Positions 12,101 through 21,943 of a DNA stretch of 64,000 nucleotides are shown piece after piece; the first letter of the stretch is position 1; each line of letters starts with the position of its first letter. The DNA is taken from NCBI GenBank assembly GCA_950022295.1, contig OX465598.1:344857324-344921323 (forward strand). Reading direction: 5' to 3'. Below the pieces are notes generated by a model. The model did no database searches and was not told where the DNA came from. It saw only the letters and a list, made by a program, of their open reading frames with translations. The DNA is from Bromus sterilis. Lineage: Eukaryota > Streptophyta > Magnoliopsida > Poales > Poaceae. The translations under genes and the position numbers were made by a program.

Positions 12101-12583
12101 CATGTTTTCAAATGGAGGTACAATAGCGGCAAAACCAGCCATAGTAAGAAGATTGCCGGCATGTTGCTGCTCAATATCATTCCACAGTCGTCCAACGGTT
12201 GCATGTGCAAGCCTAGCTAAAAACAGCTGTACAACATGCCCTTCCTTTAGAGAACCAAACTGTGATCCCACCAAATTTTGCACACGGGAGGTCACTCGTT
12301 TTACATGTGAAAACCTGTGGAAATTCTTGGGGTCATGCGCTCTAGAAAACCAGAAGTAGAAAGCTCTGGCGAACTTCCCGAGGCAAATAAATGCTTCCTG
12401 AGCTTTCACATTTCCTGAAGAACAGATCTCCCTGCGATGTTGCAAAGAACTCCCCAACAATCTTCCTAGATGTGTTACCAGAGTCAACCCAAGATCATGC
12501 GACATCGGAAAATCTGGTGGATACTGGTACATGTATCCACCACCATGACCAAGATTGGCGAAAATTAACCGATCGGGCTTCAT
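9124..12583 (-). CDS. FAP2: Chalcone-isomerase-like fatty-acid-binding protein (FAP2 type), 10 coding exons, 416 aa
   Basis: Exons on the complement: 12102-12583, 11767-11977, 11411-11486, 11219-11321, 10461-10529, 10331-10367, 10172-10246, 10047-10098, 9911-9955, 9124-9224. All introns are GT-AG, phases agree, and the total is 1,251 nt. The C-terminal half (about residues 218-416) reads as a chalcone-isomerase fold, with VEPKTGIKFP, then VLVGMGFKGVKIMRVKNLNL, 'LRLVVNYNGLSIGAVRD'-like helices and a final FFGMYIGDSPVSLEAK segment. Members with a long N-terminal part (about 215 aa here) are the FAP2 group, which bind fatty acids, reportedly in plastids, and do not make flavanones. I see no clear transit peptide at the chosen ATG (12583). 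An in-frame stop lies just upstream in the same exon, unless an acceptor at about 12610 joins it to a 5' exon. Intron 9 (9225-9910) contains a LINE tail. Confidence 0.85.
9550..9840 (+). mobile_element. LINE 3' fragment inside intron 9 of the FAP2-type gene
   Basis: The plus strand reads ILVIWVIWKERNNRVFED followed by a short helix and a stop at about 9690. This is the usual C-terminal end of grass LINE ORF2 proteins (W-x-x-WKERN-x-R-F). It lies opposite to the gene, in its last intron, and the splice sites are intact around it. Confidence 0.7.
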
Positions 12584-13044
12584 GCTTATACGAATGTATG
12601 AAGCCTTTCAAGCGTGTGGATGTAGGACGAGGATAATATAGAGATCTGTCAATAAGAGCAAAAGTAGAATATGAATCAGCTATGTAACAGCAACAACTGT
12701 TAAATTGAAAACAGACCTAAACATTGAGTAGAACTCTTCATCAACTCTACGGCTTTTACCCTGTATGTGTGAGTTCATGATTATTACACCTACATTGCAA
12801 AACAACATGATAACTCACGCTTTTACATGTCGCTTTGGATTTTATGCCAAGTACATAAGAAAAACATCACCTCAAATCAGCATTAGCAAGTTTCAACATT
12901 CACTTTTATTGACAAAACTATGAAATCAACACAAAATGTGCCCATGATAGCAAGCACAAACACATGATCCGATGAACATGACAGAGCCAAAGCAATCAGA
13001 CTCCCACCCGGAGCAGTCAATTAGTGCACCAAAGGCCCAACCAA

Positions 13045-13076
<32 letters not shown>

Positions 13077-13080
13077 ACCC
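13045..13080 (+). repeat. Microsatellite: C-run followed by (AC)n
   Basis: About 15 consecutive C residues are followed by about 8 AC repeats. It lies in the inferred first intron of the FAP2-type gene and is likely to vary in length. Confidence 0.9.
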
Positions 13081-13404
13081 AAAAAATTAAAAAATCACAA
13101 GCTAAGCATCAACCGCCCCAACCGTGTAACGATCCAAGCAGGCATACTAAAATTGCTAAGCAGCAATCTGGGCCGAATCAACAAAATCGTCACTCAACCA
13201 ACTCACATTCACAGAAAAAAAAAACTCTCGTACCAAAAAGGGAAAGCTTAAGAAGATCACCACGCCTGTCCGGCGGATCAGAGAGCGCTCCGCGCGCGGA
13301 GCACGCCGGGACGGGAGGCAAGGCCGGCCTAGGATCCGCGCGCGATCCCTGCGGATTTTGGGCGCGGGATCAAAGGCCAACCGGCCCGGAGTCCCCGCGC
13401 CTAC

Positions 13405-13620
13405 CCGAAACTTTGGAGAGAGCTAGCCTCCCCAAATCCGATCCCCCGCGCCTCGCCTCCGCCCTCGCACTCGCCTCACCTCCGGGAGAGAGGAGAGAGA
13501 GAGGGAGAGGGGCGATGAACGCGTGCTCCGGCTCGGCGTCGTTTGCTCCGTTCTCTCTCCCCCCGCTCCCAACCGAGCCCAAGGCGAAAAAGGGCTTCGA
13601 TTAATTTTGGGTTCCCTCCT
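13405..13620 (-). promoter_or_regulatory. Likely 5'-UTR exon and promoter side of the FAP2-type gene
   Basis: Reading the minus strand, a CT-rich leader (CTCTCCCTCTCTCTCC type, about 13480-13515) is followed by a good donor, GAG/GTGAGG, at 13480/13479. Spliced to an acceptor near 12610 it would give a non-coding first exon, common in grass genes of this type. The GC-rich block 13250-13950 would then be the leader and promoter-proximal region. The join is inferred. Confidence 0.45.
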
Positions 13621-14072
13621 TTCCGCGTTCACCGGGCGGTCCCGTGGGTGCCCGATATTCGCGAATCGGTCCTTGTCACGTGTGCTTAATGCGTGGCCGA
13701 CCTTTGTTACGGATAGGTGATACTGAAGGGGGACTTTGTTGTAAAATGCCCAGGCCTTTTCGGGGAAGGTGCGGGTCGTCGCACGAGGGACCGAGGGATA
13801 TTCGGCGAGGCGATCGGACGGACCCGAGGAAGGGGTTGGCACGCGCTGGTTGGGTAGTGGCCGTCGATGTGACGCGACCGCGGGAGTTGGTCTACGTCCA
13901 CCGCGGAGACGGACGCGAACCGCGGCTAGAAGGGCCTGGACTGGAGCACGTTTAAAATGGACAGCTTCTTCCTCTTCCTCGTGGAATGGTCAGAATTTCC
14001 AGGACATTTTTCTTCTTCTTTAGACCAGCTTTTTATTTTCTTTTTTTAGGTTTAACTTTTTCTTTTCTTGTG

Positions 14073-14338
14073 ACCTGGGCATGGAAAGCCCGGCCCGAAC
14101 GGTCTGGTCCGAGCCCGACCCAATATTTTGGGCTTGGGCTTTAAAAACACGTCCCGACAGCCGGCCGGGCTTGGGCTTTGATTTAGCCCGCTTAACGAAG
14201 GATACAGCCCACGGCCCGACGACTGTCGGGCTTTCGGGCTTTTTGGTCGGGCCAGGCTCAGGCCTTGATTTCGTGCATGGGGCTTTACTCGGGCTGGTCC
14301 GAAGTTCGGCCCAGCCCGGCCCGACATATGCCCAGGTC
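14073..14338. mobile_element. hAT-type MITE with ACCTGGGCAT ends
   Basis: The left end ACCTGGGCAT faces ATATGCCCAGGT at the right end. The interior is crowded with GCCCGGCCCG / CGGGCTTTCGGGC motifs in both orientations, the subterminal repeats typical of many plant hAT elements. The flanking 8-mers TTCTTGTG and TATTTGTG roughly match, as expected for an eroded 8-bp target duplication. No coding is present. Confidence 0.55.
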
Positions 14339-14609
14339 TATTTGTGAGCAAACAATTTAGAATTTTTTTCTTGTGACAAATGACCTCTTAATAAACACTT
14401 CTCATGTATGGTAATATGGGAAAGTCCAAAACAAACCTTACGAAAGTTAAATCAAACCCAGAAATCACTAGTTAGAGTGTACCCTCTCGTACGCCCCTGC
14501 AAAGGTCACTCCGGTGCGCTCTAAAACCACCACGTGTCGCGTTTTGATTGCGTCTCGCGCGAAGCAACAACTATGGCAGCGTGTGTTATGTGATTATCTG
14601 TGGTTTGAT

Positions 14610-14830
14610 TTGTGGTTGTACCTGTGGCTACACGTATGACTGCGCAGAAAACTGTGGCTGCACCTGTGCCTACGATGTGGTTGCGCGGAAACTGTGGCTG
14701 CAACTGTGCCTACGATGTGGTTGCGCAGAAAACTATGGATGCGCGGAAACTCTGGCTACACCTGTGGTTGCACAAGAAAACTGTGGTTGCACCTATAGTT
14801 GTGTTGTGGTTTTGGCTGCGCGATGTGCGT
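14610..14830 (+). repeat. Degenerate minisatellite, unit about 40 bp
   Basis: Successive units read GTGGCTGCACCTGTGCCTAC, then GATGTGGTTGCGCGGAAACT, with shortened and diverged copies either side (about five units). The region stays open in one frame and would encode cysteine-rich repeats, but that follows from the repeat unit. I do not call a gene. Confidence 0.6.
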
Positions 14831-15177
14831 TCAGAAAGTGTCACGCATCGATCGCAAATGGACTAAAGGAAAAGACCGAACACACCCCGAATGCGAAATT
14901 TGGCCCCCCGTCCTATCACAAAATCCTATCTCCATGTCGTCTCTCTCCTACCCCAAAATCCTCTTCCCCTGAACATGACCCCCGCCACACCGTCCATCCT
15001 CCTATACCGAGCCTCTCCCTCCCCCGAGCACCTTTTTCCCACCCCATGAAGTAGAGCAGCCTCAAACATTCTGGTCTGGTCAGAGATTCGCCTCAGTTGC
15101 CAGGCGGAGCAACCTGTTGCGTCAATCACACGACCGACTATGCGCTTCTTGGGGTGCAGTGGAAGTACTATGGCAGC

Positions 15178-16120
15178 GCAGATTCTCTAACTTGGCTTTA
15201 CCAAATCACAGCCTGACTTTCCTATGCCCGATGTCGTCCGTTTCTCATCTTGTGGTTGTTGCTTCCCTGTGCTCTCTCCACGCACAAAAACCAAGTCAGC
15301 CCACGTTAAGCCCAAAAGTAGCATAAGGCCAGTTTGGCTGAGAACAAATATTTTGCTTATCAAAAACAGAATAGAGAACGAGCAAATCAATTCGATTCAG
15401 TTTATGAAACAGAAGACAGGAATATGTAGATATATGTGTGCTTATTCCGTTCAGGAATATGTACAGGCAAAGTGTTTTTAGTGCAGAATTTAACCATCGT
15501 TTCACATCACTTAACCTCTAGCAAAGGCACTACTTCAGTTTAGAAAAAAGTACAGATAAGATTCAGTTTTGTACAAGCACATATATAGGAAGTGATTCAG
15601 TTTTAGCACTGCAGTACGTACAAAAATAACTAAATAAGCCTTTTCAATTCAGTGCTTTGGAAAGCCTCATGGTCCATGTATCCGAACTGATAATACCCAA
15701 CATAATCCATCAATTAGCACAGATTTATATAGACAGTGACTTAGATTGGGCACAAGACATACAAAAATAATTAGACAATGATTTTCATAACAAGTGCTGA
15801 ACACATTCACCCCTAAAGAACAAAACAGCCTGTCATATAAGTAGCAACAACTACTAAAATAGGGTCCTAAACAAGATCATGAAGATTCATATAATCATCT
15901 ATCATCTTCGCTAGTACCCTGCAAAGACAAAGAAAACACTATGGTTTCCCTCCTCTGTGCCTCGGAGCTGGTCTCAAACTGGGCTGATATATGTGGGTTG
16001 CGCCGTGCGTTTTGTGTTGAGAGAGCAGAGGCAAGCAGCAGCCGTAGGATGAGGAATGGGTGGCATCCATCCTGGGTAAGTTAGCCTCTGACTTTGCTTC
16101 AGCAAGTTAGAGAATCTGCG
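15178..16120 (+). mobile_element. Inverted-repeat element, copy 1 of a tandem pair
   Basis: It starts CGCAGATTCTCTAACTTG (15178) and ends with the exact reverse complement CAAGTTAGAGAATCTGCG (16103-16120), an 18-bp perfect terminal inverted repeat. Inside are a 'ccgatgtcgtccgtttctcat' type block, a run of A/T-rich sequence, and 'gggtggcatcc' near the right end. No coding frame is evident. About 270 bp (roughly 15360-15636) are absent from copy 2. The superfamily is unclear. Confidence 0.6.
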
Positions 16121-16779
16121 GCGAATTCTCTAACTTGGTTGTACCAAGTCACAGCCTGACTTTTCTATGCCCGATGTCGTCCGTTTCTCATCCTGTGGCT
16201 GCTGCTTCCCTGTGCTCTCTCCACACACAAAAACCAGGTCAGTCCATGTTAAGCTCAACTCGGGAGTAGCATAAGGCTAGTTTGGCTGAGAACAAATATT
16301 TTTATTATCAGAGCCTTTTCACTTCAGTGCTTTGGAAAGCCTCATGGTCCATGTATCTGAACTGATAATACCCAACATAATTCATCAATTAGCACATATG
16401 TATATAGACAGTGACTCAGATTGGGCACAAGACATACAAGAATAATTAGACAATGATTTTCTTAACAAGTGTTGAACACAGTCACCCCAAAAGAACAAAA
16501 TAGGTTGTCATATAAGTAGCAACAACTACTAAAATAGGGTCCTAAACAAGATCCTGAAGATTCATATAATCAGCTTCGCTAGTACCCTAAAGATAAAGAA
16601 AACACTTTGTTTTCCCTCCCCTGCCTCGGAGCTGATCTCAAACTGGGCTGACATATGTGGGCTAGGCCGTGCGTTTTGTGTTGAGAGAGCAGAGGCAAGC
16701 ATCAGTCGTAGGATGAGGAATGGGTGGCATCCAACCTGGGTAAGTTAGCCCCTGACTTTGCTTCAACAAGCTAGAGAAT
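16121..16779 (+). mobile_element. Inverted-repeat element, copy 2 of a tandem pair
   Basis: This copy abuts copy 1 directly. It starts GCGAATTCTCTAACTTG and ends CAAGCTAGAGAATTTGCG, the same terminal inverted repeat with a few changes. Its interior matches copy 1 from 15187-15355 and 15637-16120 at clearly high identity by eye, lacking the intervening block. It is shorter (about 660 bp) than copy 1. Confidence 0.6.
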
Positions 16780-16789
16780 TTGCGTCGGT

Positions 16790-17345
16790 GCTATGGATGT
16801 GGCTGATTCGTTGTAGTGGACAAGAGGCGGTTGGATCCGCGGGAACGGTTGGACAACCTATGGTCGGACGATTTGCGCGATGGCAAGTGGTAATGAGTTA
16901 GCAAAGGCTTACTGCTACCCCACCACGCTGGAGGAAAAGAATACATCCTCTAGGTACTTTTTTTGTTGAGTTACATATGTGCGTATGTACTGAATAAAGA
17001 TCAAGACGAAGAAGTTAAAATAGTACTACAAAGTGACCGATTAGCCATTTCGTGACTACAAGAAAATGTAGTGAAAATTTTCCGATATGCTTCTTTTATT
17101 GAATAATTGTTTATTTTTTTATTCTAGGCGATGAATGCTCAAAATATGGTGAAATTTTGACTAGAAAAGCCTGTGGAGATTCTATATTTAATTCGACCAG
17201 TACCCCTAAAAAAAGTAAATCGCAGAAAAAATGAATTCAAATAAATATTTGGTGATGGATTGGAACGAATAACATAATGTTAATATTTTTTTAGTTTATA
17301 CCTTTTGTGATTTCTCTCCCAGACTACTTTCTTCGTTGGCCAAAG
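16790..17345. other. Intergenic DNA, nothing recognised
   Basis: AT-rich sequence without a believable open frame, inverted ends or known repeat signature. Confidence 0.4.
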
Positions 17346-17535
17346 GTACATCATTTAGACATTTTGCATGGTCCATTTGAATGGCAGTCCAACTGATTAT
17401 CCTTGACCACTTGCTAACAATCAGTAGCTATCATAAAGTGATTTATATTCAGGTCAGTTGCTAAGGCCAGTCCTTCCCGGCATGCAAGTGCTTCGATCAT
17501 GGCCTGATGTTCCTCACCATCAGTGAAGAAGATTC
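17345..17535 (-). pseudogene. Retroelement RNase H fragment
   Basis: The minus strand reads a stretch with EALACREGLALATDL, then IATDC, a stop, and QVVKD. This is the middle of the RNase H-like domain at the C-terminus of plant LINE proteins (the conserved E and second D are visible). It is a short, broken scrap upstream of the F-box gene. Confidence 0.65.
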
Positions 17536-17881
17536 TTTTTGTTTTTTTCTTCGAAAAAGTGAAGAAGATACTGCATATAGTCATCATGTTCAGTTTTGCA
17601 GAAAGCCGGGCTATTTTCAGCTTTGGGCTGGGTTGGCAGCTTGAAAATGGCTGAAATATTTGATGGGGTTATTATACTTATACCGGATCCTAATGAAATT
17701 GGCGAATTCCCAAAATTACGGGCGGAATCCAAAACCTCCTGGAATGGGACCGTTCTCTTTGCTTGGCTATTGCCGTCATGTTTATTCCTTCTATTTCGCT
17801 GATTCGTTTGTAGTTTCCTTCTATTTATTTAGTTTGGCTCTACCCGTTTCCTCGGAGAAACAAACCTAAAACAAACACAAG

Positions 17882-18718
17882 ATGGGGTCGAAGAGGCGAA
17901 AAATAAGATCATCAATCGATCCGCCTCCGCCTCCGGCGTCCCGCCGCCACCGGCTTGACAGCGGTCACAGCAAGGACTTGCATGATCCTCCTTGGTCGGC
18001 GGAGTGGAGGGACTGGGCGGCGCTGCCATGCGACGTCCTGTGGGTCATCCTTAGCCTGCTCCCGCAAGCCGACATCCTCCGCGGAGCGGGTCTCGCGTGC
18101 GCCTCGTGGTGGCGGCTGGCCCTCCACGAGCCTCTCTTCTGGCGACGCATCGACCTCGCCGCCTACAAGTACGACGACAAGGACCCAGTCCCACCGGCGG
18201 CCAGGCAGGCGATGGCGCGTGCCGCCGTGCGGCATAGCGAAGGGCGCTGCGAGTCCTTCCGCGGCCGCGTCGACGGCGACTTCCTGCTCTTCCTGGCCCG
18301 CAGGTACGTACGCGCGTCGATGGAACGATATGTTTCGTCCCCTGAATCTGCAGCTAGTTCATCTGCGTATCCTAATGATAACTGCAGCGCGCCGTCGCTG
18401 CGGAGCCTCCACGTCATCGGCGGGGAGTACCTCGTGGTGCCGGCGAAGAGGTTCCCTATGCTGGAGCAGCTCGTCCTGTCGAGCGGCCTGATCGAGGAAT
18501 CCTTGTTGGTAGCTCTGACCGACCACTGCCCACGCCTCCGGCTGCTCCACGCCGACGGCTGTCACACACGGTTTCCCATCGGCAAAACTTTGCGAGAGAA
18601 GCTGAAGGAGAGGATCGAGGATCTCCGGCTGCCACATCGGGCCCTTCGCTCAGGGTGGACACGGTGCTTGCCGGCACGGTTACCACCGTGCCGCCGTATG
18701 ATCTGGACGCGTAGGTGA
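17882..18718 (+). CDS. F-box protein (SKIP19/FBL-like), one short intron, about 250 aa
   Basis: Exons 17882-18303 and 18388-18718. The ATG follows an A-rich leader (acaagATGG). A basic, proline-rich N-terminus is followed by an F-box at residues 44-90 (RDWAALPCDVLWVILSLLPQ ... CASWWRLALHEPLFWRRIDL), the segment that binds SKP1 in SCF ubiquitin ligases. After it come the family's 'GRCESFRGRVDGDFLLFLA' block and a leucine-rich C-terminal part (SLRSLHVIGGEYL, LEQLVLSSGLIEE, HCPRLRLLHADGCH). The intron (84 nt, GTACGT...TGCAG) has a length divisible by three and no stop, so an unspliced message still reads through. The last about 20 codons look better in the +1 frame, suggesting a late frameshift. 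Confidence 0.75.
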   Translation: MGSKRRKIRSSIDPPPPPASRRHRLDSGHSKDLHDPPWSAEWRDWAALPCDVLWVILSLLPQADILRGAGLACASWWRLALHEPLFWRRIDLAAYKYDDKDPVPPAARQAMARAAVRHSEGRCESFRGRVDGDFLLFLARRYVRASMERYVSSPESAASSSAYPNDNCSAPSLRSLHVIGGEYLVVPAKRFPMLEQLVLSSGLIEESLLVALTDHCPRLRLLHADGCHTRFPIGKTLREKLKERIEDLRLPHRALRSGWTRCLPARLPPCRRMIWTRR

Positions 18719-18974
18719 CTGGACCAAAGGTGATGAAGCTCAGGCTCGACCGAGAGGACCAGAAAGTGGCTATGTGGTGACCACGGCGACGCGTCAGGAC
18801 GTGGAGGAAGTAGTCATGACTCGTGAGCTTTTGCGCGGTGATCATGGACGTCGGCAGACACGGGAGCAAGCCGCCGTAGCCATGAATGACACACCGGCGA
18901 CAACAACAACGAAATATTTCATCTTACTCGAATGTTGCTACGGGAGTAACGGGACATGATAAACTTACTCGACC

Positions 18975-19150
18975 ATACTTTCAGTCTAGGTCTCAGTCGA
19001 CTTAGACTTAACTAAGTCTCAATCAAGTGATAGTACATAAAAAGAAAAAAAAGAAAAAGTTTAAATTATTTTTTGTACGGATTTTCACGCATAATCTCAC
19101 GGATATAACATCGACTAAGACTTAGTTAAATCTCAGTCGACTGAGAATTA
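18975..19150. mobile_element. MITE-like inverted repeat
   Basis: TCTCAGTCGACTTAGACTTA at the left reappears inverted at the right (GACTAAGACTTAGTT ... CTCAGTCGACTGAG) around an A-rich middle of about 80 bp. Arms are about 35 bp and imperfect. The end points and superfamily are uncertain. Confidence 0.5.
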
Positions 19151-19297
19151 GCAATCCCCTTTTACTTATGACAAGTTGACAACCACATGTTTTTTTACCC
19201 CAATTTAGAGCTGCTGTTCGCTCTGGGCGAGGCTGGCGCGAACTCTCCCGTTCGCGCTGAAGGGAGGGAAGCGCGACCACCCGAGCTTCTTGTGATT

Positions 19298-19383
19298 CGA
19301 GTGATGGTGCAGTGGTAGCGCGCCCTGATTTAATCCATGAGGTTGCACGTTCGATTCCCAGCCTGCGCAAGGAGGCTTCTTTT
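19298..19383 (+). repeat. tRNA-like sequence (Pol III box A and box B), pseudogene
   Basis: TGGTGCAGTGGTAGCGC matches a box A / D-arm, and GGTTGCACGTTCGATTCCC a box B / T-arm, 30 bp apart, with a T-run (CTTTTT) downstream at about 19380. It resembles a decayed tRNA-Met or a tRNA-derived SINE head. It lacks matching acceptor strands, so it is not a functional tRNA gene. Confidence 0.5.
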
Positions 19384-19449
19384 TGCCTCTTTTAGTTTAA
19401 TGCGGCACAATTAGTTCACATCTGGTCGTAGCGCTTGCCTATCGAGTTC

Positions 19450-19525
19450 AACAGCTGTAGTGGAGTGGCTTGGGCACCTTGCTCATATTTGAGAGGTCCT
19501 AGGATCAAATCCCACTCCCCCCTTG
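19450..19525 (+). repeat. Second tRNA-like sequence
   Basis: GTGGAGTGGCTTGGGCACC resembles a box A / D-arm and GGTCCTAGGATCAAATCCC a box B / T-arm at tRNA-like spacing. A full cloverleaf cannot be drawn by eye. It lies about 150 bp from the first tRNA-like sequence, in the same orientation. Confidence 0.4.
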
Positions 19526-20999
19526 CCATATTTTCGCTGCTGCGTGTAGCTTGGCCCGGTTGTTTTCTTTGCCCGTGGGCGTCTGATAGCGTAGGGCTGC
19601 TCGCCTTATGGGCCAGATTTGCCCGATGGAAACCCAGTGGGGTATTCCAATTGCCATGGCGCATATAACTTGGTTTCTCTTCAAACTAGATTTGAAATTG
19701 TCATGGCAAATTTAATTTGAATTCTTTATAAAACTAACTTTGCAATTGCCATGCAAAATTAATTGCCATGACAAATATAACCTGATTTCTCTTAAACTAA
19801 ATTGCCATGGCAAATATAACTTGATTTCTCTTTAAACTTTATTTGGAATTGCCATGTCAAAAATAACCCGATTTCTTTTCAAACTAGATTGCCATGGCAA
19901 ATATAACTTGATTTATCTTTAAACTTTATTTGGAATTCCCATGGCAAATTTAATTTGATTTCTCTATAAAACTATCTTTGCAATTACCATGCAAATTTAA
20001 TTGCCATGTTGCAAATGCCATGCTTAACAATTTCAATTGCCTTGGTACCTTAAAAAAGGAATTTTTTCCACGTTGCAAAAAGAAAAGAAAATGCCATGCT
20101 TCGTGCTTGCAATTGCCATGTTTAACAATTTCAATTGCCATGGCAAATATAACTTGATTTCTCTTCGAACTATATTTGGAATTGCCATGGCAAATGTAAT
20201 TTGTATTCTCTATAAACCTAGCTTTGCAATTTCCATTTTGCAAAGAATGAAAAAATGCCATGCTTCATGCTTGCAGTTGCCATGCTATATAAACTACAAA
20301 TGCCATGTCCAAAAACTATATTTTCCATGTTACGTAACTAAAAAATGTCATGCTATATATACTACAAATGCCATGTCTAAAAACTACATTTGCCATGTTA
20401 TCTAACTAAAAAATGCCATGCTATATACTACAAATGCCATGTTACCTAATTAAAAAAATGCCATGGCAAGCACGAACTGTTTTGGTGGCAATCGTTGTAG
20501 ACGCGGGTGTCAATTGTAGTATATAGGACATGGCAACTTGTTGTAGGTTTTTCTTTTCAGTTGCCGCACGTGCTGGCAGTTGCCATATTTCTTCTCCGCG
20601 CGAGACAGTTGCCATCTTTTAGTTCGCGCTTGCCATGTCCTCGAGCGCATGTTCGCTCCCTATGATTTCCTAAAAAAATGCCATGCTTAAAGCAACTTCA
20701 GTTGCCATGGTCCATGGAAACTAATAAAAAAAACGTAAAAAAAAAAGAAAAACACATGGCTTAGTTGCCATGGCAAGGGATTGTCTTGAATTTTCATCTC
20801 AACCAAATTTTAATTGCCATGCTATATGATTTAAAATTGTCATGCTTAAAGCAAATTCAGTTGCCATAGTCCATGACAACTAGTCGGAAGAATCACAAAA
20901 AAAGAAATGCAAAAATTAGCAATAGTGGAATATTAACATGTATTTTTTGAAGATATTTTTACCATCAGTAAAAACCTAGAAAAATGTCTTGCAAAAAAG

Positions 21000-21072
21000 G
21001 TGAGGCAACAAGATTCAAACCTTGCTCCTCATACTTTCAACCTCGTGTGCACATCACTACGCCAGCGAGTCA
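21000..21072 (-). repeat. Third tRNA-like sequence, opposite strand
   Basis: On the minus strand CTGGCGTAGTGATGTGC and AAGGTTTGAATCTTGTTGCC stand in the places of box A and box B. It flanks the CCATGG-rich array on the side opposite to the other two, facing inward. Confidence 0.4.
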
Positions 21073-21100
21073 GATTTAGTTTTAACTTGTTCACGCTCTT

Positions 21101-21245
21101 TTTTTTTTTGATAAAGGGCTTTATTACTTAAAAGGTTTAAGCAAGTACACCCGGCCTCTGCATAGTTAAGATGCACACAGCCCCAAGTCATCAAAAGAAA
21201 AAAAGAAAAAAGCGTACGACAAGTTACAAATGAAAGAACTATCTT
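21101..21245 (-). mobile_element. 5'-truncated LINE 3' tail
   Basis: Read on the minus strand this is a short 3' UTR ending in 'aataaagccctttatc' followed by a poly-A of at least 10, the usual 3' end of grass LINEs. No ORF remains. The inner edge is approximate. Confidence 0.6.
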
Positions 21246-21669
21246 GTGCGACCTGTGCGTGGCTGACGTGGAGCGGTTCGACCATCATTAAGAAATGAAC
21301 GGGCACAGTGCGTCGCGCCAGGCGACACTAGCGCTGGCGTTCGCTCCATATGCTTTAGTTTTTATTTTCCACCACAGCAGAAGAAGATAATCTTCTATTT
21401 GCTCATCCGCTCGTCTTTGGCGCTATGCTATCGTCCAATAACAACAACGACAGCGATTAACTAAGCCGTCCTATAAATAACTTGATATATGTGTGCAGTC
21501 GCAAATTAATTAAGTATCAAAAGTATGTATGCCAATAATATTTAAAAGTGAGTGAAGTTCATCATGGGCTTTCAACTCTCCTGATGTAGTTAGAACTTTG
21601 TTCCGGGTGTGGTTAGTGCAAGATTAACCCATCCCAATCCAATCATCACTCATCCTAGCAAAAACAGTA

Positions 21670-21737
21670 CTCCCTCCGACCCATATTAATGGGCAAGTTG
21701 TACTAAGTGTGTGCCCATTAATATGGATCGGAGGTAG
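21670..21737. mobile_element. Stowaway MITE, 68 bp
   Basis: CTCCCTCCGACCCATATTAA faces its inverted copy ending in ATCGGAGGTAG, flanked by TA on both sides. This is the Tc1/Mariner-type Stowaway signature of grasses. Confidence 0.85.
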
Positions 21738-21943
21738 TACTAAATTATTTGCAAAATATTTTCCTCACTTTGGATTTAAATTAATGATCTTTTATTTCTA
21801 AAAACATCCACAAGAATTTACACGCAAAGAGACATTTCACAGTGAACGTGTCAGATCAAGCTTATTCCTTCACATACCAATATTTTCTTAATCAAATTGA
21901 AAGGTGCCCACAATATGAGGTCTGAAACAAACCTTTCAACGAC

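Larger units (their letters stand above)
19200..21340. mobile_element. Second CCATGG-rich non-autonomous element
   Basis: From about 19640 to 20900 the sequence repeats short modules containing TTGCCATGG or TTGCCATG separated by 'caaatataacttgatttctctt' or 'aactaaaaaatgccatgct' spacers. The outer parts carry GC-rich 'ggctggcgcgaac' (19230) and inverted-looking 'cgcgccaggcgac' and 'ggcgttcgctcc' (21316-21345) motifs, seen in many grass Mutator-like elements. No transposase is present. Its relation to the 0.9-7.8 kb element is a shared motif style, not clear alignment. The edges are approximate. Confidence 0.4.

Noticed and set aside
12972..13842. Open frames of 130-210 codons on both strands
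   Set aside because: They coincide with the C-run microsatellite and the GC-rich 5' region of the FAP2-type gene. Composition and overlap argue for leader DNA, not protein.
19298..19383. Functional tRNA gene
   Set aside because: Box A and box B are recognisable, but the acceptor strands do not pair and the anticodon loop is unclear.
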